From NCBI GenBank assembly GCA_026210745.1, contig CP110632.1, forward strand, positions 3,409,001-3,473,000: a stretch of 64,000 bases of DNA. The letters are read 5' to 3'. The stretch comes from Exobasidium rhododendri. Taxonomy: Eukaryota > Basidiomycota > Exobasidiomycetes > Exobasidiales > Exobasidiaceae. How positions within the stretch are numbered: the stretch's first letter is position 1; every line of letters begins with the position of its first letter. Shown here one piece after another: positions 12,901-24,989 of the stretch. The notes below the pieces were generated by a model. The model was given only the letters and a program-made list of their open reading frames with translations. It ran no database searches and was not told the DNA's origin. Both the position numbers and the translations under genes were made by a program.

Positions 12901-14296
12901 GAGAAAAGTGTTAGCACTCCGTCATAGCAATAGCCTCCCTTGAGACTGAAACTTTCCTACGCACTTCTTTGAGTTGTAGATCTTTTCGTGATTCTTGTCT
13001 GGTCTCTTCATGATGATGCTTCCTGGTGCGCTGATATCATACCTCGATTGCGGTGATTCGCTCAGCCTAGCGTTTGATCCCGTCGATTTGCCCCTGACCT
13101 TCTTTTCAGTATCACTTGGCAACTTGGCTAGATACATAGTACTGCTCCGTTAGTATTCACCTTTCTCAACGCCTCTGGGTCCCTGCAAATGCTTACCATA
13201 GAATGACTGAGCAGACACTGAGATCGGCGCCTCTACCGGTTTTGATTCTGTGATTACTGAAGTATCCTTCTTGCCCCATACCGGCTTCTTCGATGGAACC
13301 TTGAAGGGTCGATTAGAGTCTGTCTTTACGAGGTAATTGTGCGCCGTCTTTACTGGTGTCATCTTCTGTACAATGTCAAGAGGATCTTCCACTCCAGTCT
13401 GATACTCCTTCTCGCTGATGTGCCTTACGATCTTTTGAGAATGGAATATAGACAAAGAGGAGTCTCAGCATGCGCTCTCCCTGTACTTTTCTCCCCTCAA
13501 TTACTCACTTCAATCTAGATACAAGATTCGCCACGTCCAAGCAGGATCAGCTCTCCCTATTAACACGGCAACATTTCTTCCAGAAGATCTGCTCACCTCT
13601 TTGCCTCCCACTGTCATTTGATCACCTGGATTCAGAACGTTCCTGATAGGAAAGTCTCGAGCGAGGCTAAGAGATCCGCGTGAGGATTGAGCCATGACTT
13701 TCTGATGTCCTTCTTCACGACTGTCCCACTCACCACGATTTATTGCTCGTGTCTCTGAGCTGATTACCGCTCACTTCCCCTCTAATGAGTAAGCACCCAT
13801 CACCATCCCATGTCTTATGCTTTCTTGCTTGCGGAGTACGCCAGACACAGAGCACATGACGAGTGCAACTTGTATTGCCTGCTTTACCTCCCTGATTGTT
13901 GTAGGACAGCCCAGGACTTGCAAATGTTCCCGTTGCATTTCTCATCTCCTTGTATTCCACCGTTTTGCTCTTCATTTCGATCCGCTCTAATTTTGCATCA
14001 AGGATCTTTTTTGCATCTAGCTTCTTTGCACTGGCAGGCGCAGCAGACACCCTTGAATGCTTGTCCAGTTGAGACTCGCTCATGGGGATGCATTCTTCCT
14101 CCTCTGAATCGTCGTTGTCCATATCAAAATTGCGGCTATCGGGAGATATCTTTGGTCTCTTCCTTTGGGCAAATACATCATCCATTGAGCTATTGCCACC
14201 CTCTATCGAAGCACCGGATGAACCTCTCTTTGCTGCCTTGACAAACCCTGGTGCCTGGAACGGCCGTCTGACCCTCGACTGTGGGGTAGCATACAT
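9946..14296 (-). CDS. RDH54: RDH54/RAD54B-type Swi2/Snf2 DNA translocase, 16 exons
   Basis: Nuclear ATP-dependent translocase that remodels Rad51/Dmc1 filaments in homologous recombination. Exons: 14296..13775, 13701..13597, 13514..13509, 13431..13197, 13127..12965, 12891..12727, 12616..12579, 12492..12290, 12212..11534, 11456..11383, 11284..11169, 11090..11065, 10976..10738, 10650..10600, 10516..10292, 10224..9946; 1041 residues, every join in frame. The N-terminal RRPFQAPGF and KHKTWDGDG segments favour RDH54/RAD54B over RAD54. Helicase motif I ends GLGKT (Lys399), motif II is DEAH (500-503), and the C-terminal lobe has [11 protein letters not shown] and ARIHRDGQ (about 783-823). Exon 3 is only 6 nt. 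An upstream in-frame extension to 14515 exists but lacks family similarity, so the ATG at 14296, just before [10 protein letters not shown], was preferred. Confidence 0.9.
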
Positions 14297-14818
14297 CACT
14301 CTATATGCCTGCCACTGTGCACTGGACCACTCCAGGTAGATAGGCTGAGTCGTTGACCGAGATGCTTCTATAAGATGTCCGTCAGCGTCAGTTCTCGTAG
14401 GTGGGTAGTACAGGAGAAGTATCTGATGGTAATTGTTCAAGACCGCTGCTAAAATTATCGCACTAGGTGGGACGCGACTCGTGTGCCTGTCACGCGTAGA
14501 ATGGGTAGCAATCAAGTGTGTCAGAAACTATCTTCGAGAGTGCACTACTCATGAAGGAACATGGGAGTGAGAGAAAAGACGAAAAGAGAATAATGACAAT
14601 TTATGTGCGAGGACAGAAAGGTGAGAGAGGGGCAGGTGTTTTTTATTCATGACGTTCTGGCCAACGTAACAATTGTGCTGATTTATGTAGAGTACCACGG
14701 CTTTAAAGGATCTTGATGAGGCGAAATGAGACTATGAGACAGATTGTGACAGAAAGAGAGTAAAAGTGAGGCAGGAATTTTCTCGACATGGTCCATGTGA
14801 AGAAGGAGAAGAAGAAGA
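14297..14818. other. RDH54 upstream region and KRE6 3' flank
   Basis: Both neighbours are on the minus strand, so this holds the RDH54 promoter and leader plus the spacer before it. An open frame continues upstream of the RDH54 ATG but looks non-coding. No other feature seen. Confidence 0.5.
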
Positions 14819-16890
14819 TTAACAGCCACTTCGGAGAGTATTCTTTGGCCAAGCATACTTGGTCGAGTTCCAGGTAGTAATGTTCGCGTTGCTGTAGACG
14901 TCTATGTGGTTGTTGATGTAGTCCGAAGTCGGATGATCAACAGGATCACAAGACATCTTCTCTTTGCCCTTTTCCTGGTACACTCGCACGTAGTCAACCT
15001 TCATTTGAGCAGGGAAAGCCACTCCACCGGCGTCAAAGTCAACGTACTGGAAGCCAGACGACATTCCCAGGTTCATGATGATCGACATGGGTTCTGTGGG
15101 CATGTTTCTCCTTGAAATCTCCATGACTTCCCGTGCAGGAACAGTGTCTCCGGTGATCGTCCATGTAGCTATGCCGTCGACGTACCAGGTGATGAATCCA
15201 CTGCCATCGTTGTTCCAGTCAGGCTCATATTCAAGCGCAAACGTCACGTACTTGTCAGCATCGGCGCCGTCGGCATCAGCGAAGCCACGTTGAGGAATCA
15301 GGGACACTCCAGACACGGCTTCTTGATACGGACCTCCGACATAGGTGTTGATGACTGTGTTCTCGCCCAAAATAGTGGTAGCAGGAGTTGTGTTGACAAA
15401 GTAGTAGGCATCGTCAAAGGGTGCTGTCTGTAGCGATTGACTAGCATAACTATTCTTGACGCCGTGCCGGGTCTGGATTTGTGCCTCCAAGATGTCGATT
15501 TCAGGAGCACTTCTCCCGACACTGTTCTTGGGTCCAGGATGGTCTTCACCAGAGCAAGTACACGAGGGAGTCCGCATACCTGGTAGGGAGGACAATTGAC
15601 CCTTCACGGCGTATGTACCAGTCGACTGAACGGCTTGAATAGGTCCGCCCTGTGCATTCACTTGCTTTGGCAAGATTCCGGTGTCACAGCCTTGATAAGA
15701 GTAAGGCCACATTCCGTCTGTAGTCGCTAGATAACCTGGTCTTCCCAGATTTCCCATCATCCAAGCGGCAGGCCAGTATCCGGATGTGCTGGGGGATCCA
15801 GGTTGGATGATCGAGAATTCAATGTATCCACCCTGGAAGCAAAGTTTGTTCCAGCTTTGTACCATACCAGATTGGAAGTTGAGGTTGTGCGATGGGATAT
15901 CAGTCATGGTGATGACTAAAGCACCACCTGTGGTGTTGACATTCTCCGGTGAGTACCACTCGTAGTCGAGCGTGGCTCCATACCACATGTCAACAGCTTC
16001 CCACTGAGAACACGAAGGAGAGAGAGAGAAAAATAAGCAGATTAGTCACACGACACGAAACACAATAAAAGATGTCACTGCAATATCGACATACGTATTG
16101 GTCATCACCCGGCCAGAAAGTTCGGCCTTCCTCTTCGAATTCGTCTGAGAATTGCAGCTGGTACGTCTTACCGGAAGCCGTCGATGCAAAGGTCATTGCG
16201 CTGGACGGTGTGTCTGTGTCAATGAGGCCACGGACCGTATCAAGCGAGGCAACCTGCCCAGTTCCATTCGTTCCGCCCAAGTTATAGCCACCTTTGTTGC
16301 TGTCAGCGGTACTGAGGTAGTGATAGATGACTGGGTATCCAGCGAACAGCATCAACAAGCCAGCCACGAGTACAAAAAGGGTCAACACATTAAGGAAGCC
16401 ACGAAGCGAAATTGCGCGAGAGTGGCCGTCGGCGCCCTTGGGATCGTGCTAGAGCAGGCGAACGTCGTTAAAATCATGTATCTGTGCAGATACTAAATCG
16501 CCTGCTACTCACCAGATAGTCATCAGCCTCTGGACCACGCATGTCGACCATGGTGGGAGAACCGCCAGCCGTCAAGACTGTGCCATGAACGGAACCCTCG
16601 GGAGCGACTAATCTCTCTGCGCTAGAATTCAGACTATGATGGTCATCATCATAGCTGCTGCTGGCGTTCATCCTTCGATTTAAAGGCGCATAGGGCCCGA
16701 ACTCCTTGCCTCCAACAGATGATCCTCCGTACACTTGTCGTGGCATGCTACTGTGGTCTCCGCCTTGTGATCGCAAGAAGGGGTTGCTCGTTATCTCACC
16801 TTGCGAGCTGCCGCTAGCACTTTGTGCATATGTCGGTGAGTGAAGGGGAGAGTGGGCCGATCTCGATTCTACCGGGGCGTATGAAGACAT
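14819..16890 (-). CDS. KRE6: KRE6/SKN1-type beta-glucan synthesis-associated protein (GH16)
   Basis: Type II membrane protein of the secretory pathway needed for beta-1,6-glucan in the cell wall. Exons: 16890..16513, 16448..16095, 16003..14819; 638 residues. A Ser-rich cytosolic N-terminus is followed by one membrane segment at about 144-167 (start FLNVLTLFVLVAGLLMLFAG), then the lumenal GH16/SKN1 domain, beginning near FSDEFEEEGRTFWPGDD. The ExDxxE catalytic signature is EIDILE at about 412-417. Cysteines in the CTCSGEDH loop and the final Cys are typical of the family. Family members in yeasts run to about 700 residues, with the difference in the N-terminal tail. The start is the first ATG of the exon holding the tail. 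The long upstream gap may contain the leader. Confidence 0.93.
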
Positions 16891-19032
16891 GAAAGTGTGA
16901 TGCCGTGTTCCTTTGTGGATGGATCGAAGAGGTCAAGGATGGACGCGCCTGTGTCGTTGTCAGTGAAGATGCGGCTGTCCCTGTTCTACGCTGCAGCAGA
17001 CGGAGCTTGGAGATCAGCGGAAGGTTGTTATGCCTACGCGTGAGAGTAAAGGGAGACAGCTGCGGTGACTGCGTTTCTGCTGAGGAGGCGGAGAGCTCAA
17101 GCAAGGCCAGGTTTATTGAGAGCGTTGCAGAGAGTAGCAAGATTGAAACGGGCAGATTTTTCAATGTTACAGGGGGAGGAGCGAGTTCTATCGCCAAACG
17201 CGAGGAATCGAAAAATAGAAACATTCTTAGCCCTCGTATGGAAATCATAATTTTTGTTAGTCTCGCGAATCAGCATCTGTGGCATCTACTCCGACCATGT
17301 GAGGCGTCGTGTCAACAAAAGATTTCAGGATCAACAGCGGCCCTTACTATCCTCGACATTCTTCTCCTATTTCTGGACTCTATAAAGATTTGGTCGCCGG
17401 TGTACAGTGTTCCATTTGAGCATGCACAGTCCGATCTACTGTAGTACATTCGACTTGGCCTGTGAGTTAGAATCGGTTGTCCCACATTGTAATGGAAGCA
17501 ACTCGAGCTAATAGTATTAAAACTGGCGGAGATACTTGAGGGTTGGCGCGCTTCGGCACTATCGGCGCCATGCAGAGAGAAATCCTTGGCACAGATCGAT
17601 GCGGCACGTGGTTAGGCCATTCGTAAGGACAGATGATGCTCCGTGAAGTGTCGTTATTCTCGTGGTGATGTTCGATGGGCAGGATTAGATGATGATCCGT
17701 CTTTATTGTACCTATATTCCAGAGCGAAAATGTTAGTCCAATGCTGTAACAGTCAATGCAGAGGACTTGAGTAGGTGCTTGGGATGGCGGCGCCTTTAGA
17801 TGAAAGAATTAATTTGCCCTGAACCTCAATCGGTGTCAGGGGATAAGAAACACGCAAAGCGCTTCTGCTACATAATACAGAGGGCTCTCACTATCTTTCA
17901 GCATTCCGGAGGTACTAGAGGCATCCCCGAATTCAGGTCAGCTGCCTTACTTTAAAACATATTCTGGTGCTTCGATTTTCTTTTCTGGTCACACGGGCAG
18001 GACACTCTTTTGCAAGTATTTACATTGACGCACAGCATTGAGAATGACGAAGGGTTGCTAGCATGACCTACCATGGCTTGTGACACCGTTACGGAATCTC
18101 GGCTAGCTGGCGATCTTCCAAGCCATAGTGGCCGCTTTCCTCAAGACAGAACACAATGACACACAGAAAGTATTTCATCGCATTGACTCAGCTGTGCTCA
18201 AATGCTACCCCTATCGACGGCAGGGACACCGTAGTGTACAGGCTTGATCTTTGAGAAGCTTGGCTCTGCAATGCAACTGATGCGCTCGCTCCAGGCAATT
18301 TAGAAAACAGTCTGTATTCGTTGTCTAATTTTCAGGAAGGAATACCTCTCTCTGTGTTGACTCTGTATCTAGCCTGTAAGGTGCCTCGCTACTCTCAGTA
18401 CTCCTATCCGCAAGGTGTAGAGCATTCTGATCACCGAAGACATGAGCTGAGCTGGCTCACCAAGTCGTTCCGTGAATGCATCTCCTTGCGTATCTATTAC
18501 AGTAAGCACTGGCATACTCGCAGAGACCAAAGCTCCAAAATTTAGCAACGTCCCAGCAGCGACAAGGGGTACCTACCGGAGCTATACCGTCTAGCATGTT
18601 CAAATTGAGTCTCTCTTGTGCATCATAGCATTGTGCATTGACTGCAGCTCATCTCCGCAATACAGTACGCAGGAGAGGAGGTCTGACTCACTTAGAAAAC
18701 ATTTGCTGCTTTGTAAAGAATTATAGCAAACTAGATTACTTGTCTCAGCAACGATCAGCATACCAATCTGTTGTCCTCACCTCTCAGCGTCAACGATTCG
18801 CCCTTGCAGCAAATACTCGTAGACACGCACGCATCTGCAACCGTCGATCATTTCTCTCTCAGCTGCAGTTCTCACGGCTCGGCGCGTGTCAATCGGGACA
18901 TGGGGCGAGCGCGTCGAACCCCAATTTCGCCTTACGCTGAACGAGCGCGTTTCTGGAATACCAAGTGACAACCCTCTCACTCTTGCATCCTCCTGTGTGA
19001 GGGGAAGCAGGCTGCCCGCTCCTTTCTCCGCG
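16891..19032. other. about 2.1 kb without a recognisable gene
   Basis: It lies between two divergently transcribed genes (KRE6 and the LRR gene). The KRE6 leader probably occupies the left edge. Frames at 16905..17444 and 18321..18545 (plus) have no family resemblance or coding-like splice structure. I looked for tRNA boxes, inverted repeats and transposase-like frames and saw none. Possibly large promoters, a non-coding transcript or decayed sequence. Confidence 0.5.
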
Positions 19033-21707
19033 ATGGGGACACCTTTCCACTATCGCAATGCGTTGCCGGATCTTTCCTCTTCCAGTCCACTTCACAGCAT
19101 GGTCTCTCTCTCCTCCTCACCTCCACTCTCGCCACAATCACCTACGCCCTTGCGGGCTTCAAGCTCGACTCGACCACACCACCTCATCTCCCCTACGACT
19201 TCGAATCCGCATCCGTTCAGCGGGAGTGCAAAAGCGAGTCTTGGCTCACATCCGTCGTTTGGTAGGGATCAACTTCGATCGAAGCACTTTCGAAGTGATC
19301 CTGAGAAAGCAGCAGCAGCAGGCTACAAGTCTTGGGTTCTCCCACCGCCCAACAAACGAGACGCCAACTTACTAGCCAGAGAGGAAGCTCTGGAACAACA
19401 CTTTTTTGATTCGTCCGATGAAGCGGCAAGCAGTGACTGGAGTGCTGCTGCGATACAAAGATCAGCATCTACAGCTGCGTCATCTTTGCAAAACGTAATT
19501 CCTAGCATAGGGCTGGGGATTGACTCTTCTCTTGCAGTTGGAAGTAGTTCCGCTAGCCAATCTCTACCATACGGACTTGCTGAAGCATTCAACGAGCCCA
19601 CTTCACCGTCTTTGGGGAGAAAGGTGAAGCTGAAGGCAAGAACGTTCAGCCGGACACAGACTAGCAGCAAAGATCCATTCAGTGCCGGTGCAGGATCAGC
19701 ATCTAACGCTCTGAATGCCTCACCGAGAGGTCAGCGTGACACGCAAAGGCGTCGTTTGACTGGATCGAGTCCTACGAAATTGAGCCGAGATGCTCAATCG
19801 TCCAGTTTCGGACCCCATTCGAGCGACGACAGTAGTGACGAAGGGCTACCTGCCTGGGAACAAAGTGTAGCCAAGCCAAGCAAGTTGAAAAGCGTCGATT
19901 GGTCATTGGTAGTCGAGCGTGTCTTTGAAGATGTGGACGGTTACATCGAGCTGACGTGAGTGAGGTAGCGGACAGCTTGCATGCGTTTGGTTCCCTAATT
20001 GACCTGACTTCTGAATCTGTTCTTGTAGAAAACAAGGCCTTACTCGGATTGACCCGATAATAGCAGACCTTTCCAAGTTCGTTAGCATCACACCATTACG
20101 GGGAGAGGACAACTCTCACAAGACGGCAAGTGTTTCAAGGAACGCCTTTGAAAGAACCATGTCCGCGTCTTCCTTCTACGGCTCGCCCAGTGGCCGCAGT
20201 CGTGTGCATACGGGAGATCAATCGTTGAGCTCGAGATTGCAGCTGTACCTGACGGGAAACCGCCTGCGAATGTTCTCCAGTGCTCTATTTGAATTGCACA
20301 ATTTAGTGGTCTTGACGATTGGCAACAACGACTTGGAAGAGCTGCCACCTGCCATTGGCCAGCTCACCAACCTCCGGGAACTCAACATCTCACAGAACAG
20401 GCTGGTGAGTGATGTCTTTCGCGAGCGGAAAAATAAGGATGGCGCCACCATAAGGCGCAGGACTTACCCGTCTTCATTCCTTCCAGCGGTATCTTCCTGC
20501 CGAGATTCAAAAGCTCCGACTCACCTCCTTTCTCCATTTCCCCAATCCTTTTGAGCATCCTGGAGCAGATCGCAAGCTCACTATTCGCAGTGCATATGGT
20601 CAGCAGAGAAAGGACGAGAAAGTGGAAGACGACGACGGTGCAGATCTCCCTCCTCTGTCGAATATGGGACCACCTTCTCTGCCTTTACGATCACTGAGTC
20701 ATAGCCGCCTTTCATCTCGCAACAATTTTGCCATGACTGGACGAGCGGAGTCGTTGAGCAGTGGCAATACGAGCAGAATAGAGGCCCAAGCTACCAGTGA
20801 AGAGCAAATAGCTCGGTGTCTAGGGAACTTTAACCCCGAAAGGCCCAAATTGCCTTCCCTCATGGAGACTTGTCTCCGAGTGCTCCTCGAAGCAGAAGAA
20901 GGTGGACCGGAAGACGGGAAAATTCTACTGGAACACTATGAATCTGGCTGTCTTGTCAATATGAACAGATCCCTGAATGGAAGTATGATTAAATCCCTGG
21001 AAGCTGCTCGGCGAAGTGCTACAAAGACATGGGGAAGACTGCGCCCTACGTCAAAGGCGCAAGGGACCTGGTGCACTGGTGCAAAGACGAACGAGATGAA
21101 AGATCTTCGATCCGCTCGACAAAGCAAAAAGACGAAACTGACGCCGTCTCCTCCACTAGGGTCGTATGGTCTGTTCGCCAAAGATAGGGACAGTGTGCCC
21201 GCCATGATGACGGATTTTCTTTCCCCTGCCAGTGGCGATGATGGTGAAGCTAGCAACGAATGGAGTGGGGAAGAGGAAAGGCCAACGTCTAGGCGTGTCA
21301 TCAATGTTGAGGAGCAGTTGGACATGGGCGATGATTCGAGAATCAATCCCTGGTTCAATCGCTGTCCCAATCCTCAGCATTACGTGCTGAGCAACAACGA
21401 TGTCGATCCCTTACATCCATTCAGCAAACAGCAACAACGAGAACAACAAGAACAGCAAAAGACGGGCCTCAGCACATCGTTTGATTGGCCGGGTTCGAGG
21501 ATTGGTGGTCGCATCTTTTCCAAAGCGTCAGTCACTTGCTTGGAGTGGGTAAGTCATGTTGCTGGTGTGTCTGTAGCACAAGTCCGCTTGGACGAGATCG
21601 CCGTGTCACAGAAGACAAAGACACCCAAATATGCTCTTGGAACAAACTGTATACCCTTGCAGTGGAGAGGATGTGGTCCCCGCTGTCTAGATTTCCTTTT
21701 AGATTGA
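19033..21707 (+). CDS. fungal leucine-rich-repeat protein with cysteine-rich C-terminus
   Basis: Four exons: 19033..19955, 20029..20404, 20487..21548, 21663..21707; 801 residues. The first half is Ser/Pro-rich and probably disordered. A short LRR block spans exons 2 and 3 (LYLTGNRLRMF, LVVLTIGNNDLEELP, LRELNISQNRL, RYLPAEIQ), then a long C-terminal region with conserved-looking blocks: LPSLMETCLRVLL, NRCPNPQHYVL and a terminal LEW/WRGCGPRCLDFL formed by splicing at 21549..21662. I chose that splice because the fused peptide has paired cysteines; reading through instead gives a longer but less plausible end at the same stop. The role is not known to me; LRR regions usually bind protein partners. 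An upstream in-frame start at 18886 is not an ATG-supported alternative that I favour. Confidence 0.75.
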
Positions 21708-22422
21708 TCTACAAAATAATGTACTTTACTATACAACATGCAAAGATGTGCTTTCCTTTGATCCTTCGAGAGGTATTGCTAGTGCTCTCGGTAGTCTAGA
21801 TGATCAGGTAGCCGGCCATAATGATGCAAGCAAAAGACACGTACGGCGAAAGACGCTCGCCTGGGAAGAAGAAAGGGCAGCAGTAGTAGCGTCAGCACAC
21901 GAACGCACCATCGATGGTGACACGGCCGAGGAAAGGATGGTAAGACTTTCGCAACTCACCTATCCTTGCTCCTTTAAAGCATAGACCCAAGACGCCATTC
22001 TTGTTTCGGTCTACGAGGCCTGGTGCAGAAGAGCGAACATAGGTGCAAGTGCAGATAGACAAGAGTATCACCAGCAGAAGGGACGAAAAGTGGAAAATCG
22101 CCGACTGGAGACGCAGGAAGAAGAGGAAGAGAATGTCAGTAGCCATCACGACAGTCGCAATAGCTTACGAGCTCTGTCTTTCCTCTTACCATCTTTTCGA
22201 ATTCGAGCGGCGTATAATGGTGGTCAGCTAGTGCTGATGCGAGGTACCAAAGTGGTGTCGTCACTCTCTGAACAAGTGTCGACTCGAGCGAGATCCTTGG
22301 CGCGTTTCAATCAGCAAACAGGCATCCGATTGAATACAACAACGTGCCTGCACGGACGCTTCTTGATTCACCCGCTCTTCCCAGGAGCGCGAGTGATCTG
22401 GACACTGGGTTGCATCGACTGA
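21703..22422 (+). other. coding-like spliced segment of unknown identity
   Basis: A plus-strand frame open from 21703 to 21981 and a second from 21985 to 22422 are in the same phase and are joined by a good 45-nt intron (21940..21984, GTAAGA...CATAG, with a CTCAC branch-like motif). The joined product has a charged helical region (RRKTLAWEEERAAVV) and then TQDAILVSVYEAWCRRANIG, which looks like real protein. There is no in-frame ATG before 21937, so it is either a 3' fragment, a gene whose first exon I missed, or an alternative 3' end of the LRR gene (acceptor at 21807 would join in phase). I do not recognise the family. Confidence 0.3.
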
Positions 22423-22475
22423 TTGTGCTCATCGCACTTTGAAGCAAGACGCTTACAGGACATCCCACATAGATC

Positions 22476-24675
22476 ATGAGAGTCGCTCGATCCTGGAGTC
22501 TGACAGTGAGCGCTTCTCCCTGCAAGAGATGCAAGTCCTTGCCGAATGTCCTACTCAAGACACCACCATGTCGACGACCTAGTCAAGCATTCCTACATCG
22601 ATCATACTCATCAGTCAAGCGACCGGATCATGCGTGGGTCGGAGTGAAGGGTACGAGCAACGGTAACAGTGCTGGTACCACTGGAAGGAGCGACAGCTCG
22701 TCTCTGTCTGGCTCTGCTACAATAGCGACTATTCCCGTTCCAAAGTCAATAGTAGCATATCTTGACGAATATGTGATCGGCCAGGAAGGTGCAAAAAGGG
22801 CCCTGGCGGTAGGGGTCTTCAATCACTACATGCGAGCCGCTTTCAACCAGAACAACGCCGATGATGCAGTCAAACATTCCTACCTGTTCAAGCCTAGGAA
22901 GATCAAAGAGAAGAAGCTTGGCAAGTCGAAGAATGCCGAGGAAGAGGACTCAATCTTGTCGGATTTCGTAGGGCAGACGAAAGGATCGAGGAGGTGGGGC
23001 GAAACAGGTAAGCTTGAGAGTCTCTTGTGTGATACTTTTGTACATTGTACACACGCTGAAAAAGAGCCCACTTTCAGGTGCAGAGCAATCTTCCTCCTTC
23101 TCACCCACATACTTTTCGTCTGCGCGACCAAGCGAGGTGGACATACTATCCGAGTCAAGGATGACTCACAGCATCGAGCCTATGCCAAAGGCGAGCAAGA
23201 AGCAAACCGCTCCTCCTATTCAAGCGAAGACACACAGAAGCTCGTTGGAATCGAACAATACACAAATGGAGAAGTCTAACATGATTCTGATAGGACCTTC
23301 GGGAAGTGGAAAGACACATTTGATACGAACACTTTCAGCCTCCCTATCTGTTCCATTCATTCACGTTGATGCTACTCCGCTCACTTCGGCCGGATACGTT
23401 GGAGAAGACGTCGAGTCGATCATATCACGGCTGTTAGAGTCCGCCAACTGGAATGTAGAAGAGGCAGAGAGGGGTATCGTTTGCATTGATGAGATAGATA
23501 AACTGGCAAGTCCTGCTTCCTCCTCCTCGCCAGGGTCCATCAAGACTGCAGGACGAGACGTTGGTGGAACAGGAGTGCAGCAAGCTTTGTTACGACTACT
23601 GGAGGGCAGCGTAGTCAGTATTGCAGATAAGCGAAGCGGCGGGTCCTCGTCCTCTCCTGGTAGCAGCCATGGTGTAGCCAGACAGAGCAAGGTGACGAAT
23701 GCAGAGAGCAAGCCCTGGTGGAGTCCAGAGATGCAGCAACTGAATGCAGAGCAGCACGGCAAGGCATCACTGCAAGAGAGATCGAGTGACAACAATGCTG
23801 GTGAAGCAACTCTGCTGGAAGGTAGGAAAAAGACTGGCCTAAATTCAGGGTCTGATGGTATGGGCACTATACGAATCGACACTTCAAAGATCCTCTTTGT
23901 GCTTTGTGGGGCCTTTGTAGGACTGGAAGACATCATCGCCGCCCGAGGAGGGTCTTCGCTTGAAGACGTGGAAGGGGAAGATTTGAACTCCTTTGGACTG
24001 ATACCTGAGTTTGTGGGCCGACTACCGGTGATGGTGACTCTGAAAGACTTGACGGAACAGGAGTTAGAGAGGATTTTGACAGAGCCTCGAAATGCATTAG
24101 TCACTCAATACCAAACCCTCTTTACCTCGTACGATATCAAGTTACACTTTACCACTCCAGCCATCGCTTCTCTAGCTCATCAAGCGGCTCAATCTTCTAG
24201 CACTTCATCTGGCGCCAGGATGTTGAGGAGGTTGATGGAAAAGAGGCTCTTGGATGCAATGTATGACGCCCCAGGTGGTGGCTCACGCTACGCATTGATG
24301 GATCAAAGTGCTGCGCAAGGGAAGAAGCAAGTGCAACTCTTCTCCAGGGGTGGCAGAAGCTCTTGGTTGAACGCAATCGAGGAAGATGAAGAGAACAACA
24401 AAAAGGCAAAGAAAGACGCAACAGCAGTAGACAAGGGCAACACAAAGAGAGCAGTCAACTCAAACACTTCTCCTCTTTCCTCCAAGCCGTCCTCCACCGC
24501 TATCCCATCCACACTGTCAGACTTCAAAGCAAAGAAAGCGCCGATGAGGTCAAGCTCACATTCAAACTCGTTGTTTGCAAGGGCTGATGAAGCCACTCTT
24601 CGACGTAGAGCCAGAGCCAGGTTGACGAGGCCGTCAAGGGTGGGAAACTTGCGAATCTTGACCACCGAAGGGTGA
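22476..24675 (+). CDS. MCX1: mitochondrial ClpX-type AAA+ unfoldase (Mcx1)
   Basis: Mitochondrial matrix AAA+ protein unfoldase. Exons 22476..23007 and 23078..24675, 709 residues. A basic, Arg/Ser-rich N-terminus fits a mitochondrial presequence. The zinc-binding domain of bacterial ClpX is absent, as in fungal Mcx1. AAA+ elements: [19 protein letters not shown] ahead of the nucleotide site, Walker A GPSGSGKT (250-257), pore loop GYVGED (about 283-288), Walker B IVCIDEID (311-318), [19 protein letters not shown], and sensor region [10 protein letters not shown]. Two Ser-rich inserts, one before Walker A (about 190-240) and one of about 95 residues after the [12 protein letters not shown] helix, make it longer than bacterial ClpX. 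The C-terminal 100 residues are basic and low-complexity. Confidence 0.92.
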
Positions 24676-24989
24676 CGAGTACACCTGGCTCTATACCCTC
24701 CCACCGAAGCCTTTCACAAGCTTCACCTTATGCCTCGCACCGGAAGGCAGCTTCCATAAGGCGTCCTCGATGCCAAACTTCTTGCCTACGCCTTCTTTCG
24801 TACAGTGTTAAAAACAGGAAAGAGGCATGTAAAGTACTGAGTGGTGAAATGGTAATATTGCGCGCGACGAGGAGACATCATGAGAGTCTCCTCTCGAGTC
24901 TTCCCAAAATCGTAATGCAATGACAATGAACGGTGAGAGAAAGTGTTGCACAATAATCGATACGAAGTTATCCAAGGATTCACTTGCAC
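24676..24989. other. convergent spacer between MCX1 and HSP10
   Basis: The 3' ends of both genes meet in 314 bp. No gene or other structure seen. Confidence 0.55.

Noticed and set aside
14297-14515. In-frame extension of RDH54 upstream of the chosen ATG
   Set aside because: The added 73 residues do not resemble the family, whose conserved start RRPFQAP lies just after the ATG at 14296.
16905-17444. Plus-strand frame of 179 codons antisense to the KRE6 leader
   Set aside because: Composition is unremarkable, no domain or splice support, and it overlaps the expected KRE6 5' region.
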